From: Thiocapsa marina 5811
GTDB lineage: Bacteria > Pseudomonadota > Gammaproteobacteria > Chromatiales > Chromatiaceae
Direction: 5' to 3'
Assembly: GCF_000223985.1 (NCBI RefSeq)
Contig: NZ_AFWV01000008.1
Location: forward strand, 62,001 to 126,000
DNA length: 64,000 nt
Part shown: positions 25,356 through 38,456 of the stretch, piece by piece
How positions within the stretch are numbered: position 1 is the first letter of the stretch
How the letters are laid out: every line of letters begins with the position of its first letter
Position numbers and translations under genes: made by a program
The notes under the pieces: generated by a model
What the model was told of the DNA's origin: nothing
What the model saw: the letters and a program-made list of their open reading frames with translations, nothing else
The model's database searches: none

Positions 25356-25871
25356 TTAGGGCAAAACCCCCGGGGGAGCGGATTGGCGCAGCTCGAGCTC
25401 GAGCGATGGTGTCGCCGCGACGACTGTTCCGAGCGCATCCTGAACGCGCGCTTGGATACGGTGCGCCTCGAAGCCGACACCCTGGATTTGAAATCGTGTC
25501 GCTGCCGATTCGACCGGCACCGGACGATCGTCGAGCAGAATCTCTAGCTGGTGCCCTTCGAACAAGTCCGGCTCCAGCCGGAGGTCGATCTCGAGTGAAT
25601 CGGTCGACTGAATCAGGACGTCCCCGGACGTCGGCGCGAGGATCTCGAAGGCCGTGTAGGGTCCTGGAAAGGGTGTGTCGCCTGCCGATACAGCACCCGG
25701 CTCAGGGGGGGCGGCTTGACCCGTATCGGGTAGAACGCGTTGCACCGCCGCATCCGGAGGTCGCCGGTCGGAGAAGTGAGTGCGACCGTCCGCGTCGACC
25801 CAGCGAAATATCTCGGCGCTCGCGGCTTGGGACCCGATTAAAACGGCGGCGACGAACAGTTGCTTGGTCAT
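25356..25871 (-). CDS. DUF4124 domain-containing periplasmic protein
   Basis: A 171-aa exported protein. The Met at 25871 gives a clean signal peptide (MTKQLFVAAVLIGSQAASA), followed at once by the DUF4124 motif EIFRWVDADGRTHFSDRRPP. The remainder is a beta-rich region of unknown role. A gene of this type between glnA and ntrB is common in gammaproteobacteria. Function is unknown; earlier in-frame starts would destroy the signal peptide and run into the glnA terminator. Confidence 0.85.
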   Translation of the reverse strand: MTKQLFVAAVLIGSQAASAEIFRWVDADGRTHFSDRRPPDAAVQRVLPDTGQAAPPEPGAVSAGDTPFPGPYTAFEILAPTSGDVLIQSTDSLEIDLRLEPDLFEGHQLEILLDDRPVPVESAATRFQIQGVGFEAHRIQARVQDALGTVVAATPSLELELRQSAPPGVLP

Positions 25872-25910
25872 GGTCGAAGAATAGTCGACCCGGATTAGCG
25901 GCTCAACCGT

Positions 25911-25937
25911 AAACGAAAAAGGCCCCTCGCGGGGCCT
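25911..25937 (-). terminator. Rho-independent terminator of glnA
   Basis: On the minus strand the stem AGGCCCC-GCGA-GGGGCCT is followed by TTTTTCGTTT, 30 bp after the glnA stop. It separates glnA from the DUF4124-ntrBC genes. Confidence 0.9.
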
Positions 25938-25966
25938 CTGCAACGCGCTCGAGAAGGTCCCGAGTC

Positions 25967-27370
25967 CTAGAGACTGTAATACATGTCGAACTCGACCGGA
26001 TGCGTGGTCATGCGGATGCGGGTGACCTCTCCCATCTTCAGGGCGATGTAGGCATCGATCAGATCGTCAGTAAAGACACCGCCGGCGGTGAGGTATTCTC
26101 TGTCTTTGTCGAGATAGTCCAATGCCATATCCAGCGAGTGACAAACCGTCGGGATGGCCTTGGCCTCTTCGTGCGGCAGATCATAGAGATCCTTGTCCAT
26201 GGCATCGCCGGGATGGATCTTGTTCTGGATGCCGTCCAGGCCGGCCATCATCATGGCGGCAAAAGCCAGGTAGGGGTTGCAGGTGGAATCCGGGAAGCGA
26301 ACCTCGATACGACGGCCCTTCGGGCTCGCGACGTAGGGGATGCGCACCGAGGCGGAGCGGTTGCGCGCCGAATAGGCGAGCATCACAGGCGCTTCGAAAC
26401 CAGGCACCAAGCGTTTGTAGGAGTTGGTGGACGGGTTGGTCAAGGCGTTGAGAGAGCGCGCGTGCTTGATGACTCCGCCGATGTAGTAGAGCGCGGTGTC
26501 GGACAAGCCCGCGTACTTGTCGCCCGCAAAGATGTTCTGGCCGTCCTTGCTCAGCGACTGGTGCACGTGCATGCCGCTGCCGTTGTCGCCGACCAATGGC
26601 TTGGGCATAAAGGTTGCGGTCTTGCCGTACGCATGGGCGACATTTTGAACGACGTACTTGGTGATCTGATTCTTGTCGGCACGCGACACGAGAGTATCGA
26701 ACTGGGTGCCGATCTCGCACTGTCCCGCGGTGGCGACTTCGTGGTGATGAACCTCGACCGGCACGCCCATTTCTTCGAGCGTCAGACACATCGCTGCGCG
26801 TATATCGTTGAGCGAATCGACAGGGGGAACCGGAAAGTAGCCGCCTTTCGTGCTTGGGCGGTGCCCCATGTTGCCGTCGGCGAAGACGCGCTCGGAGTTC
26901 CAGCCTGCCTCTTCGGAATCAATCTTGTAGAAGGCGCCGCTCATGTCCGCGCCCCAGCGCACATCGTCCAGGATGAAGAACTCGGGCTCCGGACCGAAGT
27001 AGGCCGTGTCGGCGATGCCCGTCGACTTCAGGTAGGCTTCCGCGCGCTTGGCCAGGGAACGCGGATCGCGCTCGTAACCGGTCATGGTGTCGGGCTCGAG
27101 GATATCGCAGCGGATGATCAGGGTGTTCTCGTCCGTGAAAGGATCCATGACGGCGGTGGAGGGCTCCGGCATCAAGACCATGTCCGACGCCTCGATGCCC
27201 TTCCAGCCCGCGATCGACGAGCCGTCGAACATCTTGCCGTCCTTGAACAGGTCCTCGTCGACCACCCGGGAGGGCATGGAGACGTGCTGCTCTTTGCCGC
27301 GCGTGTCTGTGAAGCGAAGGTCGACGAACTTCACGTCGTTGTCCTTGATCATTTTGATCACGTCTGTCAT
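25967..27370 (-). CDS. glnA: Glutamine synthetase type I (GSI-beta)
   Basis: Dodecameric enzyme that makes glutamine from glutamate, ammonia and ATP (467 aa). The opening matches GlnA ([14 protein letters not shown]), the ATP-site sequence is [16 protein letters not shown], and the glutamate-site region is [18 protein letters not shown]. The adenylylation Tyr396 lies in [11 protein letters not shown], so GlnE-type control is expected. Proximity to ntrBC supports nitrogen regulation. I could not find a convincing sigma-54 promoter upstream, although the leader is long. Confidence 0.97.
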   Translation of the reverse strand: MTDVIKMIKDNDVKFVDLRFTDTRGKEQHVSMPSRVVDEDLFKDGKMFDGSSIAGWKGIEASDMVLMPEPSTAVMDPFTDENTLIIRCDILEPDTMTGYERDPRSLAKRAEAYLKSTGIADTAYFGPEPEFFILDDVRWGADMSGAFYKIDSEEAGWNSERVFADGNMGHRPSTKGGYFPVPPVDSLNDIRAAMCLTLEEMGVPVEVHHHEVATAGQCEIGTQFDTLVSRADKNQITKYVVQNVAHAYGKTATFMPKPLVGDNGSGMHVHQSLSKDGQNIFAGDKYAGLSDTALYYIGGVIKHARSLNALTNPSTNSYKRLVPGFEAPVMLAYSARNRSASVRIPYVASPKGRRIEVRFPDSTCNPYLAFAAMMMAGLDGIQNKIHPGDAMDKDLYDLPHEEAKAIPTVCHSLDMALDYLDKDREYLTAGGVFTDDLIDAYIALKMGEVTRIRMTTHPVEFDMYYSL

Positions 27371-27846
27371 TTGGGATTTCTCCGCTGCTGTAGGTTCGGG
27401 GGAAAGATCGCCGGATGGCCCTATGGTTGGCCTTTTGCCCTCGGATGCGGCGAGGCGGCATGGAGCCTAGCAGGTCACCAGTCCGGCTGCACGACTCGCC
27501 GTGCGTCGGCGGGTCGCGGTGATTCGGTTTGTAGGGAGTCCTCGGCGTGGGGTGCGACCCAGGACGGCCGGTGCTGTCGATCACCTCCAGGTTGTAAAGC
27601 ATCTACCGAGCCAAGACGAAGCTCAAGGGGCTCACTCAGCGTGCCCTATCCGTGGCCGCTTCGCGCAAAAGCCCCCAATAGATTGTTTTTCATACCGGAT
27701 TTCTCGGTATAGCGTCTCGGCTATCCGGTTGGGACAACGCCGTATCGTCGGCGGAAACGTTTGGGATGTGCGCATCCGCGGAGGCTCTTTCCATCAGTGC
27801 ACCCGAATAGGGCTCTTCGGCAAAAAAGCGCACTGATGTGGTGCGA
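27371..27846. other. 476-bp gap upstream of glnA and downstream of the cation transporter gene
   Basis: No supported gene. Two inverted repeats are visible: ATACCG-N7-CGGTAT (27692-27710) and a perfect 9-bp pair CATCAGTGC (27792-27800) / GCACTGATG (27830-27838) enclosing 29 bases that end in a run of A. The glnA promoter should lie here, but no sequence matched a -24/-12 or -35/-10 consensus well. Confidence 0.5.
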
Positions 27847-29001
27847 TCATCCGAAAAAGATTCGGACATCTCGAAATGCCGGCTCGTCCTTGATTGCTGC
27901 CGCGAGGCGTGCCTGTAGATCGCCCGTGTCCGCACCCTGTCGGCGACACGCGGCCAACGGGAAATGGACCTCGATGTCGATTCCGCCCCGCAGATAGTGG
28001 AAGACCATCCGTTGACGCTCGTTCGCCTCGGGAATCGCCGACCAGAGCGAGGCGAGGCGGGCCATCGCCTCTGCCCTTAAGGGAAGCCCGACCGGAGGAG
28101 GAAAACGATCGTCGTCCTCCGGATCGATGTGAACGGTCACATCGGTGATCTCGTCGATCTCCCGCTTGAGTCGATGCTCCACCAAGAGACTGATCATGTG
28201 ACCTTCGGACACGCTGACGAAGGGATCGACCAAGACATGGACATCGGCCGAGACCTGTCCCGCATAGCGGCGCGTGCGCAGCATATGGATGTCACGTACG
28301 CCGCCGACCGACCGAATCGTCTCCTTCACCGTGCTCAGCCGCTCGGATTCAAGCCCGGTATCGACCAACTCGTTGATCGCCTCCCAGCCCAGCTCCCAGC
28401 CGATCTTCGCGATCATCAGCGCGACCGCAACGGCCGCGATCGCGTCCAGATAGGCGAGGCCTGCCATTGTCCCGGCAATTCCTACCAGGACGACCACTGA
28501 AGAGACCGCATCGGTACGATGATGCCAAGCGTTGGCGCGGAGCAGATCGGACTTGACGCGCTTGGCATAGCCGAGCGTCCACCAGTAGAGCCATTCCTTG
28601 ACGAGGATCGATCCCAGGGCCGCAAGCAGGGTCAGAGGCTCGGGTTTGAGTAAAGCGGCCGGCTGGAACAGCCGCTCGATGGAATCCCAAGCAATGCCGA
28701 CGGCCACGGCGATCAGCAGTAATCCCAGGACAAGCGTAGCGACCGTTTCATATCGAGCGTGCCCGTAGGGGTGATCGTGATCCGGACCTTGGCTGGCCCG
28801 TCGGCCGGCCAATAGGACCAGGAGGTCAGACAAGAGATCCGAGAGCGAATGAATCCCGTCGGCCACGAGCGCTTGAGAGTGTCCGTAAACGCCTGCGATG
28901 ATCTTCACCACCGAGAGCACGAGATTGATCGCCGCCCCGACGATTGCCGTGTGGGTGACGGCATGGCGACGTTCGGCTGCCGGGTCGTTGAAGGTGCGCA
29001 T
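27847..29001 (-). CDS. Cation diffusion facilitator family transporter
   Basis: Inner-membrane metal/proton antiporter of 384 aa. Six membrane helices occupy about residues 15-210, with metal-site residues in GIHSLSDLLSDLLVL and AWHHRTDAVSSVVVL. DHDHPYGHARYE lies in the first cytoplasmic loop. A C-terminal ferredoxin-like domain (about 215-290) is followed by an extra C-terminal region of about 90 residues. Zn, Fe or Mn could be the substrate; the sequence alone does not decide. The Met at 29001 is preferred over upstream in-frame starts. It diverges from glyQ. Confidence 0.9.
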   Translation of the reverse strand: MRTFNDPAAERRHAVTHTAIVGAAINLVLSVVKIIAGVYGHSQALVADGIHSLSDLLSDLLVLLAGRRASQGPDHDHPYGHARYETVATLVLGLLLIAVAVGIAWDSIERLFQPAALLKPEPLTLLAALGSILVKEWLYWWTLGYAKRVKSDLLRANAWHHRTDAVSSVVVLVGIAGTMAGLAYLDAIAAVAVALMIAKIGWELGWEAINELVDTGLESERLSTVKETIRSVGGVRDIHMLRTRRYAGQVSADVHVLVDPFVSVSEGHMISLLVEHRLKREIDEITDVTVHIDPEDDDRFPPPVGLPLRAEAMARLASLWSAIPEANERQRMVFHYLRGGIDIEVHFPLAACRRQGADTGDLQARLAAAIKDEPAFRDVRIFFG

Positions 29002-29125
29002 GGGGGTCGGTATCGAGGTTGTGATGGAGGGCCGGTTCCGCGCCGTGGGCGGTCGCACGACCGCGATAGGTTAACAGGCGAGGCCCTGTTTTGCGCGAAC
29101 GCGTCGTCTCCGGGCTGGGTATCGA

Positions 29126-29156
29126 TTTGGCGCGGCTTCGCCGATCGGCGCTATAC
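29126..29156 (+). promoter_or_regulatory. Candidate promoter of glyQ-glyS
   Basis: TATACT at 29151-29156 with TTGGCG 19 bp upstream. The -10 is good and the -35 weak. It sits 41 bp before the glyQ start. Confidence 0.5.
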
Positions 29157-29196
29157 TGTGCGATTTTCATCAACCCTGGGCTGAAGGAGTACCATC

Positions 29197-30102
29197 TTGA
29201 ACCTCGATCGAGAGGATGTCTCGACCTTTCAGGGACTCGTTTTTGCCCTTGAGCGTTACTGGGCCGAGCAGGGATGCGTCATCCTTCAGCCGCTCGACAT
29301 GGAGGTCGGCGCAGGAACCTTTCATCCGGCGACTTTCCTGCGCTCGATTGGGCCGGAGCCGTGGCGCAGTGCCTACGTTCAGCCCTCGCGCCGCCCGACC
29401 GACGGACGTTACGGGGAGAATCCGAACCGCCTCCAGCACTACTACCAATATCAGGTCGTGCTGAAACCCTCGCCGCTCGAGATCCAGGATCTCTACCTCG
29501 ATTCGCTGCGGCGCCTCGGGATCGATCCTCTGGTGCACGACATCCGGTTCGTCGAAGACAACTGGGAGTCACCGACGTTGGGTGCATGGGGGCTCGGCTG
29601 GGAGGTCTGGCTCAACGGGATGGAGGTGACACAGTTCACCTATTTCCAACAGGTCGGAGGGCTCGATTGCCGACCGGTGACCGGAGAGATCACCTATGGC
29701 CTCGAGCGCATCGCCATGTACCTGCAAGGTGTGGAGAGCGTCTACGATCTGATCTGGAGCCGGACCCCGGCGGGCGTCGTCACCTACGGTGATGTCTATC
29801 ATCAGAACGAGGTCGAGCAGTCGGCCTACAACTTCGAGCATGCCGACGTCGATGCCTTGTTCAAACAGTTCGATACCTGCGAAGCGGCCAGCGCAGCCAT
29901 GGTCGAGAAGGGACTCCCGCTGCCGGCCTACGAGCAAGTTTTGAAGGCTTCTCACACCTTCAACCTCCTCGATGCGCGAGGCGCGATCTCGGTCACCGAG
30001 CGGCAGCGTTTCATCCTGCGGGTACGCACCCTGTCGCGATCCGTCGCCCAGGCTTACTTCGACCGCCGGGAGGCCCTCGGCTTCCCGATGCTGACCCGTT
30101 GA
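29197..30102 (+). CDS. glyQ: Glycyl-tRNA synthetase alpha subunit
   Basis: Catalytic subunit of the bacterial alpha2-beta2 glycyl-tRNA synthetase (301 aa). The class II core shows [56 protein letters not shown] and [19 protein letters not shown]. The start is TTG, supported by AAGGAG eight bases upstream and by alignment with the usual GlyQ N-terminus; no ATG is near. It is followed 12 bp later by glyS. Confidence 0.97.
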   Translation: MNLDREDVSTFQGLVFALERYWAEQGCVILQPLDMEVGAGTFHPATFLRSIGPEPWRSAYVQPSRRPTDGRYGENPNRLQHYYQYQVVLKPSPLEIQDLYLDSLRRLGIDPLVHDIRFVEDNWESPTLGAWGLGWEVWLNGMEVTQFTYFQQVGGLDCRPVTGEITYGLERIAMYLQGVESVYDLIWSRTPAGVVTYGDVYHQNEVEQSAYNFEHADVDALFKQFDTCEAASAAMVEKGLPLPAYEQVLKASHTFNLLDARGAISVTERQRFILRVRTLSRSVAQAYFDRREALGFPMLTR

Positions 30103-30114
30103 CGGGAGACGACC

Positions 30115-32205
30115 GTGGATGCAACCAGTAACCTTCTGGTCGAGATCGGAACCGAAGAGCTTCCTCCGACCGCTTTGCTTACGCTATTGAATGCCTTTAT
30201 CGGATGCTTTCGAGATCAACTCGAGGGTGCCGGCATCGGCTTTGAAAAGATTGATGCCTTTGCCTCTCCGCGTCGACTCGCCCTGTTGGTACGCGGCATC
30301 CTGACCCGGCAGCCGGACCGCGAGATTCTGCGGCGTGGGCCTGCCGTGCAGGCCGCATTCGGCGCCGACGGCCTGCCGACAAAAGCCGCATTGGGTTTCG
30401 CCGGGTCCTGCGGCGTGCCGGTCGCAATGCTCGCCCGCGAGGTCACTGACAAAGGCGAGTGGCTGGCATTTCGAAGTAAGGTATCCGGAGAGCTGACGAG
30501 CTCTCTCGTCCCCGGCTTGACAGACGCTGCGCTGGCCCGGCTTCCCATCCCCAAGCGGATGCGCTGGGGGGAGGGTTCGGAAGAGTTCGTCCGTCCGGTC
30601 CACTGGGTTTGTCTCCTTTTGGGGACGGAAGCGATTCCGGGCCGCATCCTTGGCACAGAGGCCGGGCGGGAGACTTACGGACATCGCTTCCATCATCCCG
30701 AAGCGCTCAACGTTCCGGAAGCGACGGCATACGCCGAGTTACTGCGCTCGTCCGGGTCGGTCGAGCCGGATTTCAATCGGCGACGCGATTTGATTCGCAG
30801 CCAGGTCGAGCAACTGGCTTCGGCGAATGGGCTGCGTGCTCGGGTCGATGACGCGCTCCTCGAGGAGGTCACGGCCTTGGTCGAATGGCCGAATGCGATA
30901 CTCGGCCACTTCGACGACGCGTATCTCGCGATTCCGCCGGAGGTTCTGATCGAGACGATGCGCTCGAATCAGAAATATTTTCCCGTCGAGGACTCGTGCG
31001 GTGCCTTACAGGCATCCTTCATCACGGTGGCCAACATCGAGAGCCGTGATCCGGATCAGGTCCGCGCGGGCAACGAGCGGGTGATCAGGCCTCGTTTTGC
31101 GGATGCAGCGTTTTTTTGGGCCCAAGACCTGAAGCTGCCTTTGGAAGGGTACGCTGAACGACTCGAAACCGTCGTCTTTCAGGATCGCCTCGGAACGCTT
31201 GCGGAGAAGAGCAAAAGAGTTGCAAAGCTTGCACGTGATCTTGCGCACGCGATCGGTGTCGATCCGGATCTCGCTGCGCGCGCGGCTCATCTCGCGCGAT
31301 GCGATCTCGTGACGTCGATGGTCTACGAGTTCCCTGGACTTCAGGGGACGATGGGGCGCTATTACGCAGTGCATGCCAACGAGCATCCATGTGTTTGTGC
31401 GGCAATGGAGGAGCAGTATCTGCCGCGATTCGCAGGCGATGTCCTACCGGAAAGCCCGTGTGGAAGGGTCTTGGCGATCGCCGATCGGATGGATACGCTG
31501 GTCGGGATATTCGGTATCGGGTTACGTCCCACCGGGGCCAAGGATCCGTACGGTCTAAGGCGCGCGTCGATCGGCGTGCTGCGTATCCTGATCGAGACCC
31601 CCTTGGATCTCGACTTGCGCGATTTGATTGCCTCCGCGGCCTCCGCCTATTCGGAGGGACTCCTGAGCAACGATGTGGAGACGGCTGCCCTTGGGTATGT
31701 GATCGATCGGCTGCGAGGTTACTACCATGAACGTGGCCTTACCGCGGATACAGTCGATGCGGTTCTCCAGACAGGCGTCACCGTACCGGCCGATCTGGAT
31801 GCCCGGCTGGCCGCCGTAACGGCATTCCGATCGCTCAGCGCCTCCGCATCTCTCGCAGCGGCAAACAAGCGAATCCGCAATATCTTGAGCAAGGCGGGAA
31901 TTGAGGTCGAGGTTGGTTCCGCGGGTCTCGAAGTAAACGGCACGCTGCTCAAAGAGCCGGCCGAAATTCGCCTTGCGGCGCGGGTCGAGGAGCTATCCTC
32001 ACGGGTGTTACCCCTCGCGCACACCCGCGACTACATCGGGGTTTTGCGTCTCTTGTCCGACCTGGAAAGCGATCTCGAAGCATTTTTCGATCAGGTGATG
32101 GTCATGGTCGAGGATTCGGAGATCCGCGAGAACCGCATCCGACTGCTCCGTTCCCTGGCTGAACTGTTCCTGCTGGTGGCGGACATTTCCCGTCTCCAAG
32201 AGTGA
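30115..32205 (+). CDS. glyS: Glycyl-tRNA synthetase beta subunit
   Basis: The tRNA-binding subunit (696 aa, typical 680-700). It begins with GTG after GGGAG; the family opening LLVEIGTEELPP follows. HRFHHPEA, the HD-like region and the C-terminal DALR anticodon domain (from about residue 580, VFFDQVMVM near the end) are visible. It forms one operon with glyQ. The order glyQ-glyS-gmhB-plsC-gyrB is also found near the origin in Pseudomonas. Confidence 0.97.
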   Translation: MDATSNLLVEIGTEELPPTALLTLLNAFIGCFRDQLEGAGIGFEKIDAFASPRRLALLVRGILTRQPDREILRRGPAVQAAFGADGLPTKAALGFAGSCGVPVAMLAREVTDKGEWLAFRSKVSGELTSSLVPGLTDAALARLPIPKRMRWGEGSEEFVRPVHWVCLLLGTEAIPGRILGTEAGRETYGHRFHHPEALNVPEATAYAELLRSSGSVEPDFNRRRDLIRSQVEQLASANGLRARVDDALLEEVTALVEWPNAILGHFDDAYLAIPPEVLIETMRSNQKYFPVEDSCGALQASFITVANIESRDPDQVRAGNERVIRPRFADAAFFWAQDLKLPLEGYAERLETVVFQDRLGTLAEKSKRVAKLARDLAHAIGVDPDLAARAAHLARCDLVTSMVYEFPGLQGTMGRYYAVHANEHPCVCAAMEEQYLPRFAGDVLPESPCGRVLAIADRMDTLVGIFGIGLRPTGAKDPYGLRRASIGVLRILIETPLDLDLRDLIASAASAYSEGLLSNDVETAALGYVIDRLRGYYHERGLTADTVDAVLQTGVTVPADLDARLAAVTAFRSLSASASLAAANKRIRNILSKAGIEVEVGSAGLEVNGTLLKEPAEIRLAARVEELSSRVLPLAHTRDYIGVLRLLSDLESDLEAFFDQVMVMVEDSEIRENRIRLLRSLAELFLLVADISRLQE

Positions 32206-32257
32206 GCTCCTGGTCAGCTGAGCTGGCGGATGTTTCCTGGTATTCAAAGGCAAAGCT

Positions 32258-32795
32258 ATGGGTGAGCGGGTCGTAATTCTGGATCGAGACGGCGTGATAA
32301 ACGAAGACTCCGCGTCATTCGTCAAATCCATCGACGAATGGATCCCGTTGCCGGGGAGCATCGAGGCTATCGCGCGGCTCTCGCACGCGGGCTATCGCAT
32401 TGCAGTGGCGACGAATCAGTCGGGGTTGGCGCGGGGCCTGCTGACACCGACGGACCTCGATACCATGCACCGCAAACTTCGGGATCTGTTGGCCGAGCAG
32501 GGAGGGCGCATCGAGATGATCGTCTATTGCCCGCATGGACCCGACGAGAATTGCGCATGCCGCAAACCCAAAGCGGGAATGCTCATGGAGATCGCGCGGC
32601 GGCTTTCGGTGAGTCTCGCTGGCATACCCTTTCTCGGCGATTCGCTCAGCGATATCCTGGCGGCGAAGGCCGCGGGAGCTGACCCTTGGATGGTCCGTAC
32701 GGGGAAGGGAGAGGCCACCATCGCCGCTGGATCCCCTCATCTTATCGACGTTCCGATCCATGCCGATCTGGCCTGCGCCGTCGATGCCCTGCTCC

Positions 32796-32803
<8 letters not shown>
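32258..32803 (+). CDS. gmhB: D-glycero-beta-D-manno-heptose 1,7-bisphosphate 7-phosphatase
   Basis: HAD-superfamily phosphatase of 181 aa in ADP-heptose synthesis for the LPS inner core. Motif I is ILDRDGVINED, motif II ATNQSGLARG, and motif IV FLGDSLSDILAA. The structural zinc loop CPHGPDENCACRKPK carries the three Cys and the His of the GmhB family. Its end overlaps the start of the acyltransferase gene by 8 bp. Confidence 0.94.
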
Positions 32804-36152
<3,349 letters not shown>

Positions 36153-36206
36153 GCGCTGTAGGAGCCGGCGGGAGCGAGACATTCCGCGTGCCGGAGGTTG
36201 ACCCGG

Positions 36207-37343
36207 CTAAAGCGAGCTCGTCGTGGGCGAAGGAACACCGGCGGGCTCAGAAGGTGCAAGAGTACCCTGTTCCACGTGGAACAATGCGTCCGGATTGTCG
36301 GCTTCGTCGCGGACGGAACCAAGCTCGTGGCTTAACCGGGCCACAAACTGCTGACCGTCCGAATCTCCGAATAGGCGCCAAAGTTTGCCGGCTGTGGTCG
36401 AATCGAGCTCGGCATCGATGTCGTCGAGCAGCCAAAGTGAAGGTGCGAGGCCCTTCCTACGATGGACCCGTTCCGCGGCGAGTTGAAGGAGGCAGACAGC
36501 CACCTTTGCCTGGCCGCGGGAAAATCTTGACGACACGCCGTCACGACTAATTCTGATGTCCGCCCGGTGTGCACCCGCAAGCGTTTGCCCGCGATGAATC
36601 TCGGCACTCCGTCCGCGCTTGAGAAGGTCGCTCAAATCACGGTCCGCAGCCCAGCCGCGGTCGAAGGCAAGATCGCACCCTTCGAGGAACGGAAACTCGT
36701 CCGCCAGAGGTCTCAACTGAGTTCGCCACTCTTCTACGAAGACCGCGCGTCGCGCGTTAATGCGGTCGGATAGTTCCACGAAGGCCGGATCCCAAAACGA
36801 AGCGGCGTCGCCCGCTTGTCGCAGGGCTGCATTTCGCTGAGCAAGGACCCGCTTGAGGTCGGCACGCAGCAGCCCAAGCGAATGTTCCACGTGGAACACG
36901 TTCCAGTCGAGAAGCCCGCGCCTGAGCATCGGCTCCCCTTCCAAAAGAATCTGCGGGTTTTCCCCGATCAGTTTCACACGCAGCGGGCTGTCACTTGGCG
37001 GGATCGAGCCCACGGCAATACTGTTGTATCGCCTCCGACTCCCGCGACTGCTCCGCTCGAAGACCATTGTAGACTCACTCGATGAATCCACTTCCCGAAA
37101 ACGTCCTTCAATCAGCGTTCGGCTCTCACCATCGGTCGTCAAGGACCCCGCCTTGCGGCCCCGAAAGCTGCGGCCTCTGGCTAGGAGATAAACGGCTTCG
37201 AGAAGCGTCGTCTTGCCTGCCCCGTTGGCGCCGGTCAACAGGATACGGGTCGATCTCTCACGAAGGTCCACATCCACGCTGCGGAGGTTCCTTAGGTTCC
37301 TGACTCGCAGCGTCAACAGCCGCGGAGCCCTCAAACCTTCCAT
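36207..37343 (-). CDS. recF: DNA repair/recombination protein RecF
   Basis: SMC-like ATPase (378 aa) that loads RecA at gaps together with RecO and RecR. Walker A is TGANGAGKTTLLEAVYLLA, the signature motif region is SRFSRGQAKVAVCLLQLA, and Walker B is LWLLDDIDAELD. Two perfect parS palindromes are built into the reading frame. One lies in the family motif DWNVFHVEH (about residue 150). The other lies in the non-conserved tail ALFHVEQG (about residue 355). The tail runs longer than in E. coli RecF and ends PTTSSL. Confidence 0.95.
   Translation of the reverse strand: MEGLRAPRLLTLRVRNLRNLRSVDVDLRERSTRILLTGANGAGKTTLLEAVYLLARGRSFRGRKAGSLTTDGESRTLIEGRFREVDSSSESTMVFERSSRGSRRRYNSIAVGSIPPSDSPLRVKLIGENPQILLEGEPMLRRGLLDWNVFHVEHSLGLLRADLKRVLAQRNAALRQAGDAASFWDPAFVELSDRINARRAVFVEEWRTQLRPLADEFPFLEGCDLAFDRGWAADRDLSDLLKRGRSAEIHRGQTLAGAHRADIRISRDGVSSRFSRGQAKVAVCLLQLAAERVHRRKGLAPSLWLLDDIDAELDSTTAGKLWRLFGDSDGQQFVARLSHELGSVRDEADNPDALFHVEQGTLAPSEPAGVPSPTTSSL
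36268..36283. other. parS centromere site (in recF 3' end)
   Basis: Perfect palindrome TGTTCCACGTGGAACA, the consensus ParB-binding site known from Pseudomonas chromosomes. parA and parB are encoded about 14 kb away in this window. Confidence 0.93.
36883..36898. other. parS centromere site (in recF coding core)
   Basis: A second exact copy of TGTTCCACGTGGAACA, 615 bp from the first and in the same reading-frame register of recF. Confidence 0.93.
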
Positions 37344-37355
37344 CGGCCCTGACGA

Positions 37356-38456
37356 TCACAACCGCATCGGCATGACGACATAGGTTTCATCCTCTGCCCC
37401 GACACCGCGCCACACCGAGCTGCTTCCTGCGTCGCTGAATCGCACTTCGACCTCGCTACCCTCCACTGCCCCCAAAACATCCGACAGGTAGGCGACGTTG
37501 AAACCGATCGCGACGGACTCCCCTCCGTAGTCGAGCTCGATCTCCTCCTCCGCCTCCTCCTGTTCCGGATTGTGCGCCTGCAGCCTCAAAACCCCCTCCT
37601 CGAATGCCAACCGAACACCGCGATACTTCTCGTTCGACAGAATCGACGTACGCGCCAAGGCGCGTTTCAGCGCCTCGTTGCCGACCCGCGCAACCTTCCC
37701 GAGCTCGCGCGGAATGACACGCCCGTATTCCGGATAACGGCCGTCGACCAATTTCGAGGTCATCACCATTCCACCGACTGCTACACGAATACTCTTCGAG
37801 CCGACCGCCACCGAGACCGCTTCGTCGGTGGGCGCGAGTTGGCGACGCAGCTCAAGGACCGTCTTGCTCGGCACGATGACCTGCACCGGCTCCGGAATCT
37901 CCAGGTCAAGGGCCCGATGAAACTTCGCGAGCCGATGCCCGTCCGTCCCCACCGCAGTGATTCCCGAGTGCTCCCACTCGACAAGCAGGCCATTCAGATA
38001 GTAGCGGACATCCTGTTGCGCCATCGCAAAAGACGTCTTCTCTAGAATCTCGCGAAGGATCCGCTCCGGTACCTTGACCTCCACCCCGTCGATCTCGGCA
38101 TCCATCAGCGGGAAGTCGGGCGCCGGGAGCGCCCCCAGCGTAAACCGGCCGCGTCCCGCGGTGACAAGGCACCGCTCGTTAGTCTGTCGAAACCGGATCT
38201 CCGTGCCTTCGCTGAGATTTCGACAAATATCCATCAATTTCCTGGCCGGCAGTGTCGTCTCGCCCTCGCGAAGGACCGATGCGTTGCAGCTCGTTTTGAC
38301 CTCGACCTCCAGATCCGTTCCGCAGATATCCAGTCGGTCATCGCTGGCGGACAACAACAAATTTCCGAGGATCGGAAGTGTCTGTCGGCGTTCGACAACA
38401 CCGACCACCTTACTGAGCACAGGCAACAAATTTTCTCGGTTGACGACAAGCTCCAT
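37356..38456 (-). CDS. dnaN: DNA polymerase III beta subunit (sliding clamp)
   Basis: Homodimeric clamp of 366 aa (E. coli 366). Family features seen: the opening MELVVNRENLLPVLSKVVGVVERRQTLPILGN, GRGRFTLGALPAPDFP, YYLNGLLVEWE with GTDGHRLAKFHR, and the ending YVVMPMRL. It lies 12 bp before recF and follows dnaA across the candidate origin spacer. Confidence 0.97.
   Translation of the reverse strand: MELVVNRENLLPVLSKVVGVVERRQTLPILGNLLLSASDDRLDICGTDLEVEVKTSCNASVLREGETTLPARKLMDICRNLSEGTEIRFRQTNERCLVTAGRGRFTLGALPAPDFPLMDAEIDGVEVKVPERILREILEKTSFAMAQQDVRYYLNGLLVEWEHSGITAVGTDGHRLAKFHRALDLEIPEPVQVIVPSKTVLELRRQLAPTDEAVSVAVGSKSIRVAVGGMVMTSKLVDGRYPEYGRVIPRELGKVARVGNEALKRALARTSILSNEKYRGVRLAFEEGVLRLQAHNPEQEEAEEEIELDYGGESVAIGFNVAYLSDVLGAVEGSEVEVRFSDAGSSSVWRGVGAEDETYVVMPMRL

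Noticed and set aside
27371-27600. Sigma-54 promoter for glnA
   Set aside because: I looked for GG-N10-GC with a TGGCAC/TTGCA context on the minus strand and found no good match.
26000-27712. Open frame of 570 codons on the plus strand
   Set aside because: Antisense to glnA; no family features.
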